From Penelope pileata (taxonomy: Eukaryota; Chordata; Aves; Galliformes; Cracidae), in assembly GCA_013396635.1 (NCBI GenBank), contig WBMW01003919.1, positions 1,344,847-1,408,846 on the forward strand: DNA of 64,000 bases, read 5' to 3'. The position numbers were made by a program, and so were the translations under genes. Under the pieces are notes generated by a model that saw only the letters and a program-made list of their open reading frames with translations, had not been told where the DNA came from and did not search any database. This document shows positions 27,084-38,451 of the stretch, piece by piece (position 1 is the stretch's first letter; the number at the start of each line of letters is the position of its first letter).

Positions 27084-27196
27084 ACAGTGTCTTACATTTA
27101 TATGGTACCCAGAGGATCCCGAAGCACGCAGAAATTATAAGCCAAATTTTGCTCTTGGAAGCATGAGCTCAGCTCATACCAAAGTTAATGGGAGGT
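27084..27196. repeat. Relic of an ancient amniote interspersed repeat (tentative)
   Basis: Two phrases resemble widely dispersed old vertebrate repeat sequence: TTTATATGGTACCCAGAGGATCCC followed by GAAGCAC (shortened here to its key words TATATGG, AGAGGATCCC, AAGCAC), and CCAAATTTTGCTCT followed by AAAGTTAATGGGAG. The second also ends at a splice-donor-like GGAG|GTGAGC. The assignment is from memory of consensus words and needs a repeat-library search. Confidence 0.35.
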
Positions 27197-29340
27197 GAGC
27201 ACAAACATCTAAAGGGAAGAGTTTGCCCTTCAAGATGAACAGGGCTCAGCTCACCCACGGCCAAAACGCAGCTGCTGCAGGGCAGAGCCCGTCCCAGCCC
27301 GTGGGTGCCGGTCACTGCCAGTGCTGCGGGACAGCTCCCGGGGCAGCACCGCCTGCAGCAGGGCACTGCGTGGGCACCCACAGCCCCAGGGCACCCTCTC
27401 GCCCATGTTCACCCCTTTGGCTTTTACAGTTCTAAAATTAAAGGGCCCTTAGCATTAACTTCCTTTGTTTCTATTTTGGATTGAGTTGGACTTTCCAAGC
27501 TGAAGCGTTTCAGTCAGGGCTTTTTTAAGGCACACACTTTCAGACAGGGAAGCCTGAATTAAGCCCTTCGGCTTGTGTGTCAGCGCTGGGCTCGCTGCAC
27601 TTGCACACTGGATGAGAGATTTATTTGCATGTTAAGACATTCTCTCTGTTTTCCTTTTTCTCGTGCTCTGAAGACCTCCAGGTGCTGAAGGCAGGGCTGA
27701 CGTCCCCTCCGTGGCACAGGGCACGGTGTCAGGTGGGGCAGTGGCACGTCCCGCTGGCCACGCTCCCTGCCACTGCCTGTGCCTGGTGGCACGGATCAGG
27801 GGCTCACACCCAGCGTCCAGCACAGCGAGCAGCGAGGAGAAACTCCCTTCCCATGCTCTTGTTTTCCTTCAGCTTTGCAAGCGAAGGATGAATTTCAAAC
27901 TGTTCTGTCTGAGTACTTTTTTGGATAACCCACCCCAAAGATGCAATCCAGATGCACAGCCAAGTGCCTTAAACCTCTGAACCGACTAAACCAAATTATA
28001 TAAAATCTTCTGAGTTTGCAAAATCGAGTTGGGAATCTCAAGAAAACAGGCGTGCTTAGGGGATTTCCAGCATTTCCTCCTCCTTCGCAGGTTGGCAGTA
28101 TCACACAGCAGCTTCTTCCCATGGTGTTCTGGCACTCTTGGGCTCCTTCCCAGCCAGGAGAGTCATTTGCAAAGGTGCCCAAAGTTAAAAAATTATGGGG
28201 GAAAATGTTGTTTGGCCTGTTCAAAGCACAGAGAGCTTCTTTTAAGCGTGGGACAAGATGATGGCGTGTTATCCAGACGGGTCCTGCTCTCCTCGATGCT
28301 CCATGTGATGACTGCATGGAGCTGGTGCTGGAAAGCCAAGCGCTGCGGGGACCTGAAAGGGAGAGCAGAAGGCTTTTTCCCTGCCTGTTCCACTTGTGGG
28401 TGGACTTCAACCCAAAGCTCAGACCCGTGCTGAAGGAAATGGCCATAAGGCGCCAGAACCAGCTCTCACAAAAGGTCTCTCCCTCTTCATTGGCACAATT
28501 AACCCCCGAGGCCAAATCTAAGTGCTGGGAGCACCAGACATCAGCCCCGAGTGCTCAGCCTGCAGACTCAGCACACATTCTCTAGGACACGTCACTAAAT
28601 GCAGGTTGCACCGCACTCCCATTTCCAGATGAGCTCTCTCTCTCTCCCAGCCCGCTGCTTCCTTCCAAAAGCCAGAAGCAGCCAGGGGCCAGGGCTCCTG
28701 ATGCCCTCATCAGGGCTCCCGATGCCTCATGCGCTCTGCCTGCAGTGTTCCCATTCCTGCACTGACCTTATCAGCAGGGCCTGGTGATCAGCCTCAGGAC
28801 TGCTGCCAAACCAGTGCAAATCCACAGCAGCTATTCCAGTTTAAATCCTACAGCTCAGATGAATCGGGCTGTGCATGCACGCACTCACAGAGCTGCTGTG
28901 GCTTGGCAGATGCGCGGCACCTCGTTAAGTTGCAATAACTCAATCACGCGCTATCATCCCCATCTTGATTCTCTTAACTCCGCGGTTGGGTTTTTTCAAA
29001 GGCTCGGTGTGCTCGCAGGTCCCGCTGGCAGCAGTGGGGCTCGCAGGTGCTCCAGCCCCTGGAGATCAAGGCGCTCCGTGCAGATGTGTGAGCGCAGCTC
29101 TGTGCCTTCACCAGGGTGCCCGGGTTCAAAGCTCCGGTGCTCAGCCCTGTGTTGGGGTGTCCGTGTCGAGGCCACAGTGGCCGTTTGGAGGAGTTGATGG
29201 GATGAGGACAAAGTGGGTTTGGACTGGGAAATGTAACACTGACCCAAATCCTGGGGGGAGTGCGGGGGGACGCCTGACCCCGGTACGACTCCACGAACCC
29301 TGATGTCTATTTATTGTTGTCATCCTGCGCTCTCTTTCAG
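27197..29340. other. Gene-less unique sequence
   Basis: No gene or repeat is recognised. The minus-strand 206-codon frame at 27895-28515 and its plus-strand counterparts overlap and show no known motif, so I treat them as accidental. The DNA is moderately GC-rich, with scattered CpGs near 27240-27370 and 28900-29130. Confidence 0.5.
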
Positions 29341-29492
29341 TTTACAAATGCAATGACCCAGCTTCCCCGAGATCATGTTTTAAATATACTGCCCTGGGGC
29401 TATGCTTTAAAATTCAAAGCGTTGGAGGACACACAGAGAGGGCATTTCACATCATTTTTGACAAGCAGAAATTCTCCTTGGCAGCCTGAAAG
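29341..29492 (+). other. Candidate exon (unrecognised, 152 bp)
   Basis: The interval is preceded by a good pyrimidine-rich acceptor (GCGCTCTCTTTCAG) and followed by a strong donor (GAAAG|GTGAGC). One frame is open through the whole interval, starting FTNAMTQLPRDHVL and ending SPWQPE. Its first stop (TGA) falls inside the donor, and another frame closes almost at once. I do not recognise the peptide. Partner exons were not identified nearby. It could be a real exon of a coding or non-coding transcript, or a chance AG/GT pair. Confidence 0.25.
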
Positions 29493-32400
29493 GTGAGCGG
29501 CAGCAGCAGGAGCCACACGCACAGCATCAGAGCGGGACCACGAAAACGCAGATTCCTCATACACCACCACCCTTTTTCCACCCAGTTTGCCCGCAGAGCT
29601 GAGCCATGCTGCTGTAACGGGTTTCCTGCAAATAACCCTGTGAAGGAGCAGGAATGAGAGGGGAGGTGATGGTGCTGGGGTCAGACAGACCCAAGTGCTG
29701 GAAGAGCCCCAGGGATGGATGCACCCACCCTTCCCTCCAGCCAGACCTGCGGGCTGTGGGGGGACCCGAGGCTCCGAGCCTCCCCAGCACCACAACGTGC
29801 CTCCTTTCCTAAGGGAAACTGGCACGGGTGAAGCGGTGACTTCAGAGTTCAGCCCCAGCTCTGCGTGGCTGCCAGCAGCCATCCCAGTGGGCCACGTGTA
29901 TGCCTTTAAGTGCTGCTTGCTTGCCCCCTGAAAGGGAGAAGAAAATATATATTTTTTTTTTTAAAAAAAAGGCTGTTAGGAGTTATATTACCTGCAACAG
30001 CTGAATTTAATTAGTACTGCAATCACAACAAATATTTAAAAGGCCTGAAAAGCTGTGAAGGGAAATTTGCTTTCCTGAGCGAGAGCCCCGTGCCCCGTGT
30101 GCGCAGAGCGCTGCGGAGCTCCGCCGTCGGTGACACACTGGAGAGACTTCACATGACCGCAGGGTTTGTGGCCATGGAGTGAGCTGGGGAGGGAGCAGGA
30201 GGAGGTTTGGGTGCAAACCAGGGTTCCCTTGTCCTGTTCCCATGCCCTTCCCAGCCACCGGCTCTGGCTCTCTGTGTGCTGACAGCTGTGCCATCACCTC
30301 ACTGCACATTAATCTCCTTCGCAAGGGGCCAGCAGCCGATGCTACACGCTCTGTGACCAACAAGCCCAAGCCTGGCTCAGTTACCCCTGGAGCACCGTCT
30401 TCATCCGTGAAGGGCCACAGGCCACCTGCAGCCGAACCATGCCCGGCTCATGAGTTACAGGAGGAGGTATCCCTGTGCAGGGACCACTGTGAGCCTGCTC
30501 ATCACTCACCTCCTGCATCCCCCACCCATCCCATCTCCATGGAGACCTCCAGCACAGAACCCCTCCATGGAGACCTCCGGGTGCTCCTGTCCCAGCACAC
30601 AGCCAGGGTGTGGGCAGCAAGGACACAGTCTGAGCAAAGCAGCAGCAGGAGATCACATCCGTGCTCGCATCCCAGCAGAGGGGGAAACAGCACATGGCCA
30701 AAAGGCCATGGACCACTGCATCTATGGAAAGTGTCTCATTTGGGACAAGCTGTGAGGTCCCGCCATGGAACCAGGAAAATTCAAGTCTGAAAAGGAGTGA
30801 GTGGGCTCCAGCACAGCACTTCGTGCCAGGGCAAATTCTTCCTCCTCCCACGACCTCGCTGAACCTGGCAGACGAGGAGGGGATGGGGCTTCATGCCTGC
30901 ACAAGCACCACGTTACCACACACACACTCGCCCCCTGCTCAGGCGATCTGGACGTTATGGGCTCAGTGAGAAGCACCTGCATGTTACGTCCTGATTTACT
31001 TCAAGTCGGGTGAGTAGGAGTGGGGAACTGGAGGAGGTTTTGCTTTGTCTCCCGTTGCCATTTCCTGCTGCGTCTAAGCTCTGCTGTTGGCCTAGCCCAG
31101 CTTCTCTCACCTCAGGGCACAGAGGAGGAAGGAGGGCTCCAGGCTTGTGTTGGAGCAGCATTGCCAGGAGATCTCCTGGGGCTCTGTGTTTCCATCCCCA
31201 GGGTCACAGCAGCTCGACTGGTCCTCACCCAGGCCACTGGGCATTGATATCTGTCCTCTGCTCAGAGCCCCTGGGTGTCTGCACGCCCCGCAGCTGGAGC
31301 TCACTTCTTAAACATGTTTGGGCACCCGTCCTGTGAGCCACTTACATCCCACTTAAATGTTTCCTTTTGGCTGGCTCTAAACTGTCAGGGAAACCTTAAC
31401 CATGCACAGAAGTCAGGTGGGATTTTGCCGTTCAAGGTCCTGAATCTCACTGAAATGAGGACCTTGATTCCTGCTTGCTTTAATGAACAAGGAGACTTAC
31501 CCTAGGATTCTTCAGATCTCAGGTTTGTGGAGTGAATGGTACAATCCTTTGCCACGACAGAAGCAGCAGATGTGTGGCATCACAAGCTGCCAGACATCAC
31601 AAACAGGGCAGACCTTCAGGTCAGGTTTTCATCTTTCTTCCTAAGGACGGCCACATAGGAGTTTCATGTCCTTGGGAGTGAGGGAGGCTTTGAGAAACAA
31701 ATTTTCAGGAGGAAGGAGCGTGGTTGCAGTTAAGTGAGCTGCACGCCTACCTCCCCTTCCGGTGAGCAAAGCCACCCCGTTCTGTCATGGCTTACCACGG
31801 CTGGAGTCCTCTTGACACCAGTTTCTAGATGCCTCTCGTGGAACATCTTCATGCTCGGCATGAACACGGCAGGTTTAAGGGCAGGACTGGCCAGGGCTGG
31901 AGGCTTCCTCAGAAAGTCTTGGAGAGGCAGAGCCCCACAGATCCCCTCTCCAGGCTGAATCCCCTGCCTGCAGGCTTGTTGGCAGCCCCACAATTTGCCA
32001 CTTGTGCGTCCCCAGTGCCTTCTGCTTTGTGAATTTGAGTTTGGGCACAGAGAACAGACAGCATGGGCACTGAGTTCATCCAGACTCAGGCATTCAGGAG
32101 TTAAAGCAAATGCACTTTGGGCTCTGAGGCCCCAAACCGTCACTACTGGGGCAGGGTGGGCACATGGCACATGGGGCATGCAGGGCTCTGGTGCCACATC
32201 ACACCTATAGGAGACGAGAGGTGTCCTGCCATATGGCTGAGGAAATTCTGGGACTAGCCTGGTGGATAACTGGGCAAGGAGCCGGGCAGCCCAGCTCCTT
32301 CCCAGGGTGACGTTCAGATGGTCATTAGCAGACATGGAGGCGAAAGGGGAAGTATCCTGCACTCCTATTTTAAGGACACATAGTGGCACATTGTGTTATT

Positions 32401-32612
32401 TGACATGTTTTACATAACAGAAAGTGAAGTGAGTATAAAAGAATTATCTGTTTGCGTAGGGAGTCTGCTGAAAAAGGAACCAGCTTGTGGCACTACAGCC
32501 ACATAAACAGTTAACTGGGACAACACAGTTTGGTGCAGCTTGGATCTGCTTATAGCCAACACGTGGGAACTCTGGGCAAAGCTATTCTGCTCTAGTTATA
32601 GGCTCATCCCAT
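29493..32612. other. Gene-less unique sequence, GC-rich in parts
   Basis: No gene is recognised. It includes a T11/A8 run at 29952-29970 and a CpG-rich run around 30080-30135. An exact 16-bp direct repeat (CTCCATGGAGACCTCC) lies at 30535-30550 and 30563-30578. Frames of 203 codons (30179-30790) and 219 codons (31730-32389, minus) have no family resemblance and overlap other frames. Confidence 0.5.
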
Positions 32613-32880
32613 GGACTTAGAGATGGAAAAGGCTTATTAGGTCATCGAGTGAGTCCATCCCACCTGCCAGCGAAGGATTGTTCCCTGCAGAATTTTCTCG
32701 ATTGCTTTGTACAGTCCAGTTCTAAATGATCCAAGCGATGCAGTCTCAGCCGCTTCCTTGGGGAGGCTCTTGCACAGATATGTGTTGTTTAACTCAAACC
32801 TTTAAATGGTTAACCCTTTTCTTTCCAATTCACATTTTCATTTTGTTTCAACTTTCTGAAGCACAAAATCTTTCCTTATA
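32613..32880 (-). mobile_element. Ancient CR1-like LINE 3' region (antisense)
   Basis: The plus-strand text around 32630-32780 matches, with about the divergence expected of an old copy, a CR1/L3-type 3' region common in amniote genomes. Visible words in order include AGATGGAAAAGGCTTATTAGG, GGATTGTTCCCTGCAG, TTTGTACAGTCCAGTT, and CTTCCTTGGGGAGGCTCTTG followed by a CACAG word. The resemblance then weakens through a CT-rich segment to about 32880. There is no coding potential. It is much older than the CR1 copies at 18.3 and 49.6 kb. The outer limits are approximate. Confidence 0.72.
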
Positions 32881-33766
32881 TGTTTACCAGCCCGTTGTAC
32901 TTACACGGTTATGGCCATACAACCATCTGCTGGCTGCTCTGAAACAGATCAGCGTACCTGAACACATGATAATCATTTATCACGGGAAACATACATTTGC
33001 TTTAAGCAGGTATGCAAATTCTTCAAAGCCACAAAATATTAAGGACGTTCCCGTACGTATCTATCAGCATGGTGCAATGTAATTCAGAGCTTGATGAGGG
33101 TTTGAATGTTGGTGAACTCACCTGACATTATTTCTGTTATTTAAGTTCCAAGCAGCAAAATTTAACTGAGGGACAAACCTGGCTTGTATTTTCCCCATCT
33201 CAATGAAAGCAGTTAATTAAAAAAATGAAATTCTAGCTAACAATGGGCTTGTGCCCATCAGGAACAAAAATCCTGACCCAACTCTTCTGTTTTTCTCAAA
33301 TTCCTTTCTTTCTTCCACTGCACCATAAACACTCATTAACCACTGGTACACAGAGCTGCACAATCCCGTGGGAGCGTGTGGACACGGAGCCCTGTGCAAA
33401 GGTGATGTGAAGGGACCCATGCAGGTTCTCGAATGAAAATGTCTATTTTTTTTCCTTCATGCTGCCAAATGCAAGGAGATCTAGGACATGCAGCTTTGTG
33501 ATGGCAGGAGGTGCAAAGAAGGAGTGCATACGTACAAGGAGAAGGACGTACAGGTTGTATAGCGGTGCTCATCCCCGGAGCGCAAAGAATGTAATGGAAG
33601 TTACATATGTCACAGTACCGTGCTGGTTTCCTGCACATCAGAGGTTGGGGATTGCTCCATTAATCTCATAATTCATAGGAGTTGTGGGAATTGTGTGGTG
33701 TGTCTGTCTGGAAAGAACTTCTTGTTGAGAAAAAGGTAGCGGGCTTTATCAGACAGGCTGACGCAG
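32881..33766. other. Unique sequence between CR1 relic and exon-like cluster
   Basis: No gene, repeat or clear promoter is recognised. It is AT-leaning to about 33300. Strong core-promoter elements upstream of the exon-like cluster are not evident; a mid-quality pyrimidine tract with acceptor AG sits at about 33797, just after this interval. Confidence 0.5.
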
Positions 33767-33989
33767 ATGGAAAACGCCACCAAGCCCTTCTCTCTACAGG
33801 ACAAATATGTAAGATTGCACTTCTTCCTGAAAACTCTGTCTCTTCTGCTCCCTCAGCCCGCTGTGATGGGACATGGCTTAGCACAGGGGAATTTTCTTAC
33901 TCTTTTCCATCACAAACCACCCAGAACTGGGAAAAGGCACAAGAGCACCGAAGTAATGGTCTGGTCCCCAGTATGGGATTTTACATCAG
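33767..33989 (+). other. Candidate exon A of an unrecognised transcript
   Basis: It ends in a near-perfect donor, CATCAG|GTAAGT. An ATG at 33767 opens a frame that stays open to the donor and ends in phase 1. Alternatively the exon starts at a good acceptor (TCTTCTGCTCCCTCAG) with first base 33857. The start context is mediocre (C at -3, G at +4). The peptide has no recognised domain. It pairs in phase with the candidate exons at 34163-34444 and 34518-34750. A non-coding transcript or chance motifs remain possible. Confidence 0.28.
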
Positions 33990-34162
33990 GTAAGTTCTAT
34001 TCCTGAGATGTAACGTGCATGCACTGCTGTACAGGCTTAGATGTTTGGATGAGACCTTTTCCCTCAGTTACCCAGCTGTTGACTAGACAGAGTAGGTGTC
34101 CCACCTAAGGACAATTTTAAATCCTGGGCAACACAATGAACATCTTATTTTTTTCCCAACAG

Positions 34163-34444
34163 CAAGTGTGACCCAGAGCATTCAGTTCCTCATGTGTTGC
34201 TTAAACTGGGGGAGAAAGTCATTCCTTTTGTGGAGGTCAAGCTGCTCTGATGTCCTGTTCTCTTCACCCATAATGCAGATGGCCGTAGCTCAGAGGGGAT
34301 GGTGCTGGGGAAGGTGTCCCTGGAAGGTCCCACTCCGCACGCCCTGCCTGCTGCCATCCTCGCTGCCCTCGTCCTGCACTGTGTGCAGCGACAGCTTTGC
34401 ACCAAAGGTGCAAAGTCTCTCAGACTCTCAGTCTCTCAGACTTG
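34163..34444 (+). other. Candidate exon B of an unrecognised transcript
   Basis: The acceptor is strong (CTTATTTTTTTCCCAACAG) and the donor is strong (GACTTG|GTAAGT). The interval is 282 bp, a multiple of three. The frame starting at codon position 2 is open throughout and runs into a stop only inside the donor (gtaagTGA). It enters in phase 1 and leaves in phase 1, matching both neighbours. The upstream intron would be 173 bp. The translation is cysteine/serine-rich with no known motif. Confidence 0.3.
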
Positions 34445-34517
34445 GTAAGTGAAAGAAAAAAAAAACAGTGGAAGTCACAGCCTTCCCTCCCTTGGGTTTT
34501 GTTTGTTTGTTTGGCAG

Positions 34518-34750
34518 CTCCCAAACCACATGGGCTGTTTGCAGAAGGAGGACTGGGAAGCCCTCGAGGAGAGCTGGAGCTGGGAGCTGGCTGGGGAGGG
34601 GGCTCCTGGGCGCAGATGGAAACCCAGCGGGAGCAGAACCGCTGGGAGCTGCCCACGGGTGGGGATGAGCGAGGGGAGATGAGGTCAGAGAGGTCCTGGC
34701 GGGTGGAGTGTGTCCCAGGAGGGAGGTCCTGTCCAAGAGAGCAGCTCTCA
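34518..34750 (+). other. Candidate exon C of an unrecognised transcript
   Basis: The acceptor follows a T/G tract (GTTTGTTTGTTTGGCAG) and the donor is strong (CTCTCA|GTAAGT). It enters in phase 1, consistent with exon B, stays open for its 233 bp and leaves in phase 0. The intron from exon B would be only 73 bp, near the lower limit for vertebrates. The predicted peptide is glycine-, glutamate- and arginine-rich and not recognised. Confidence 0.28.
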
Positions 34751-34853
34751 GTAAGTCAGACGATGAATTATGCTGCTTAGCGCAGCACAGATAACAGCTC
34801 GGGAGGCTGGGGCTGTCTCTGACTCAGGTTTCCTTATTTTGAGCTTTTTACAG

Positions 34854-34895
34854 AGCACCTTTTATTGCCTTGTCTGCTGCCAAACAAAAGGATAA
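34854..34895 (+). other. Candidate terminal coding segment D
   Basis: A pyrimidine-rich acceptor (TTCCTTATTTTGAGCTTTTTACAG) ends at 34853. Entering in phase 0 after candidate exon C, the frame reads STFYCLVCCQTKG and stops at TAA (34893-34895). The intron would be 103 bp. Joined with segments A-C this gives a continuous frame of 259 codons plus stop. No clear AATAAA signal follows closely. Confidence 0.22.
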
Positions 34896-37800
34896 ATAAC
34901 CCCTTGCCTCTCCCCCAAGCCTTCTTATCGTCAGGGTGTGAGTAAGCCCTGGTGCTTGGGTCCAAGCTCACACTCCCAGCCTCCTGGGATGCCCATCACG
35001 CGATCCCGTTCAGATCTGCACGCGTCCTCAGGACCTGAGTGTGCCCCCGCTACGCTGCCCCACAAACCCACGGTGATTTCCCTGAGAGACCCTCGAGCTG
35101 TCCTCCCACAGCTCTCAGATGAAAGGAGGTACTTAGGTGTAGCAGTGTCCTTCCAAACTTCAGGTGCAATTAACGGTTAGATGTTAATTCTGTCACCAAG
35201 GGGCAGAGGTGGCCCAGCCATTGGCCAAGGACTCCATTTGCCCAGCACTGAGCAGAACAAATGTGCAGCAAAGAACCAAGCACAGAAGGATGTATTGCTT
35301 GAACTCCTCACTCTCAGTAAAAACAGCTGTCCTCATCCACCCGGACCCTTCTGGGCCTTGCTGCCGGCACAGCACGTGTCAGAGCACCGCCTGGTTATTC
35401 CTGCATGGCACTCAGCATCAAGAGCTCAGCCTCGCTGTGCTGGATGAAGCATCTTGAGGCTTGTGAAGAAGTTATGCAGATGAATGATAACAGTCAAGAT
35501 TAGACAACCGCAACTGTGTAAACACGCTGCTGCTGCCGGCTCACGGCTCTGCGGAGGTGACCTGCCAGGACAGCGGGTCCCACCAGCTCCAGGAGGGCTG
35601 TACTGCAACCCAACGTGAGTCGGGGAATGCAGCCTGCTGGGGTCATCGCCGGCCAGCACAGCCAGCGTGCCTCCTCCCTGGTTCAGACACCTCAACCCAA
35701 GCCTTTGATGCTATTTAGTGCCATCAGTGGGAAGCAGGGAGCTAAATGTTCTTGAAGATTCTGGCCTAAAGCCATGGAGTTTAGAGAAGCACTTGAACAT
35801 GAAGCCACCTGCATGCAGCCAAGCAGCAGTGCGCTGCAAGCCCACCTCACTGCTTGCCCTGCTCACCTTGCAGAATTGAGGTGCTCGCCAAAGACCTTGC
35901 TGCAGAAATTCTCTTCTGCTTGGCAGAATGAAACCTTGCAGTCCCTTCCCATCAGCTTGGAGATAAGGGCTGCCCATGGGGGTATCAGCCACCCCAAGCT
36001 CCTAGTCCTCCACACCTAGCATGAATTCTCTCCTCTTGGGACAGCACTACCCAGAGGGTACTTTTCCTGTGCATTCCCACTTGTATTTGGAAGGGAAGGA
36101 AGGACAGGGTGCAAGGAGTGTTTTCCTTGCTCCACCAAACTCCACTGGTTTTAACACAGCTCCTCAGATTCTAAGTACGCAGAAGGCAATGTGCTCATTT
36201 GTAGGGGTGTCACACTGCAACAAGTGGTCATAGCAAACCTGTGGAGAAAGGGGAGGGGTAGGAAGCGTGTTCCTCCCGCACTGCAAGAAGTGAAGATAAC
36301 AAAGCCTATACAAAATCTGCTGCTCTTCAGCCAGAGGAGACCAGAGCTGTGCTGGGACACAGCAGCTGAGTGCATGCACTCCCATCAGGGACACGCACTG
36401 CCACTTACACACCTGGGCCAAGGAGGCAGGAGCTCCTGACCCAATGCACAAAGTGTCAAGTGCTCTCCATCTCATCCAAAGGAAATGGCAGAGTCAGCAC
36501 AATCCTACCTACACCCAGACTCCGCCGAGGTGGCTCAGGATTGGAAAATCCCATTACCACCCATTGAGACACCATTAAACAATTTCCCAGCCTCGCTGTG
36601 TGATTGTGCACAGGCTGCATGGGAGCCCAGGCTTCAGCAGTGCTTCCATGCTTCCACAGTGTGTCTGCTGGCTCTTGGGGAGAAGCTTTCCAAACCCCTT
36701 CAATTCACCTGAACAATGCATCTTTTTTGGCCCGTGCCGGCAGTCCCGCATGGTGCTCAGCACCACCTACAGCCACGTAGGTGGTTGATGTTTTTTGATT
36801 GGTAGGTGGCTCACCTGGGGTGAGCTGGCCTGCTGCATGCTGGACAGTCAGCACGCAGAACATACCATGCAGATTGCTGTGTATCTCCGTGCGAGCTTGG
36901 CTTGTGGCAGAACTCTTCCCAAAGCAAGTATTCCAGGCTCGCATATAAATTAAAGCTCATAAATCAGTCGAGAAAAAATCTCCACTATGGGAATGGCCAA
37001 CTTGTTAGAAGGGAGCAAAAGGCTACAAACGGTTTTCAATGAAGCCTCGCTAGCTGTCAAGAATGCACGAGGCAGCGGCGTTGTTTGGGTTGGGAGCGCG
37101 AGTCGGATTTTTCTCCCCTCTTTTGAGGACAATGAAATGTAACAGCTTTCCTTCCCCTCCGCGCTGCTCGGAGTGACCCGAGCCGGCAGACAACGGCACA
37201 GATACAATCTCTGGAAATCATGAAGTGACCGAAGAATGGCTGAGGAGTTCTGAATAACTAAATAAAGTCCTCTGTGTTTTCTTTAGCAAGTAAAGAAAAT
37301 ACTTTTAGCGTTTTAGTGTGACTTTTGGGGTCAAGGGGGAATCTCGAGTCCAAATACAACAAACCCGTGTGGAAATTGCTGCCAAGAGTCTGATAGCTGG
37401 GCTGGGAGTTTGCCTTGAGGCTCAGATGCGCGAGTGCAGCCCGCTGAAGGCTGAGCTTTTGCTCAGAGCATGGGAATCTCGGGCACGTCCTCTCTCCCGG
37501 AGCAGCGTGCCCCTCTGCAGCCCGGTGCCAGTGCATCCCAGAAACCAGGTGCGTGGGTCAGCGCTTCCCAGTGCCTGGTGCACCATTAGCAACACCTTAC
37601 AGCATCGCTGTAAACTTGTGTTAAATGCTCTTAGGGCAGACATTATCAGCACAGTATTACTGGACTCACAAAGCTTGTTCATGGATGAGACAGGAGGCTG
37701 CAGACAGAGAGCTGTGAAGCAGGAGGTGGATGAGTGGTTTTTAGCTGCAGCTTCTGCCTCTCGCCCAGTTGATCTCTTAAAAATCAGAGTGCCTCCAGCA

Positions 37801-38292
37801 AGCTCTTCCCCAGCCAGGGTCTTTCAGCTTTCCATCTGCCGTGATGAGAACAGCGGTGGAAATGGCAGTACCACAGAAGCAATATCTGCAGGAGCACATT
37901 AGCATGGGAGCCAAGGGGAACTAAGAAGCTCAGAAAAGAAATAGGAAAATTTCTGATTTCTCAGCTTCCTGATTTTTGATGCATTGCAGTAGGTGGAATT
38001 GTCTTCTCTAGCACAGCCCTTTAAAACTTAACCTTCTCTTTTTTTAAACTCACACTGCTAAAACAGTCAAATCTTCTGGTACCATATTTAGTAAAAAGTA
38101 GATATGTAATTCAGGCTTCAAATGTACATGCAAAGGATCTTTAGGGTGTTGTTTTTTTTTTTTTAGGTTTGCTTAGAAAATGATTGAGTACTTGTGGTAG
38201 CACATCCACCACAGGGACATCACACCCACCTGTCATCATTGGCACAGGTGGAAGGGTTCTCCCTCTGCTCCCATGCCACGAAGAGAGGATCC

Positions 38293-38335
38293 TTGGTTTC
38301 TTATTGGTTGGTTTCTTATTGGTTGGTTTCTTATT
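38293..38335. repeat. 15-bp tandem repeat, 2.9 copies
   Basis: The unit TTGGTTTCTTATTGG is present twice exactly (38293-38307, 38308-38322), followed by 13 bases of a third copy. It contains ATTGG (CCAAT-box reverse complement) in each full unit. It is likely a recent slippage or duplication event, possibly length-polymorphic. Confidence 0.92.
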
Positions 38336-38433
38336 CCAGCAGTAGGATTGCTGTAGCCATGATGGGCAAAAGCAACAAGTGAGGTTGGAGAGAGGTAATA
38401 CCTTTTGTTGGACCTACGTAGCCTGGGATGGGG

Positions 38434-38451
38434 AAAAAAAAAAAAAAAAAA
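38434..38451. repeat. A18 homopolymer
   Basis: An uninterrupted A18 run. No retrocopy body is recognised upstream, so I call it a mononucleotide microsatellite. Confidence 0.9.

Noticed and set aside
29120..29150. GGGTTCAAAGC as a tRNA T-loop box
   Set aside because: No matching upstream D-arm box or acceptor-stem pairing is visible at tRNA spacing.
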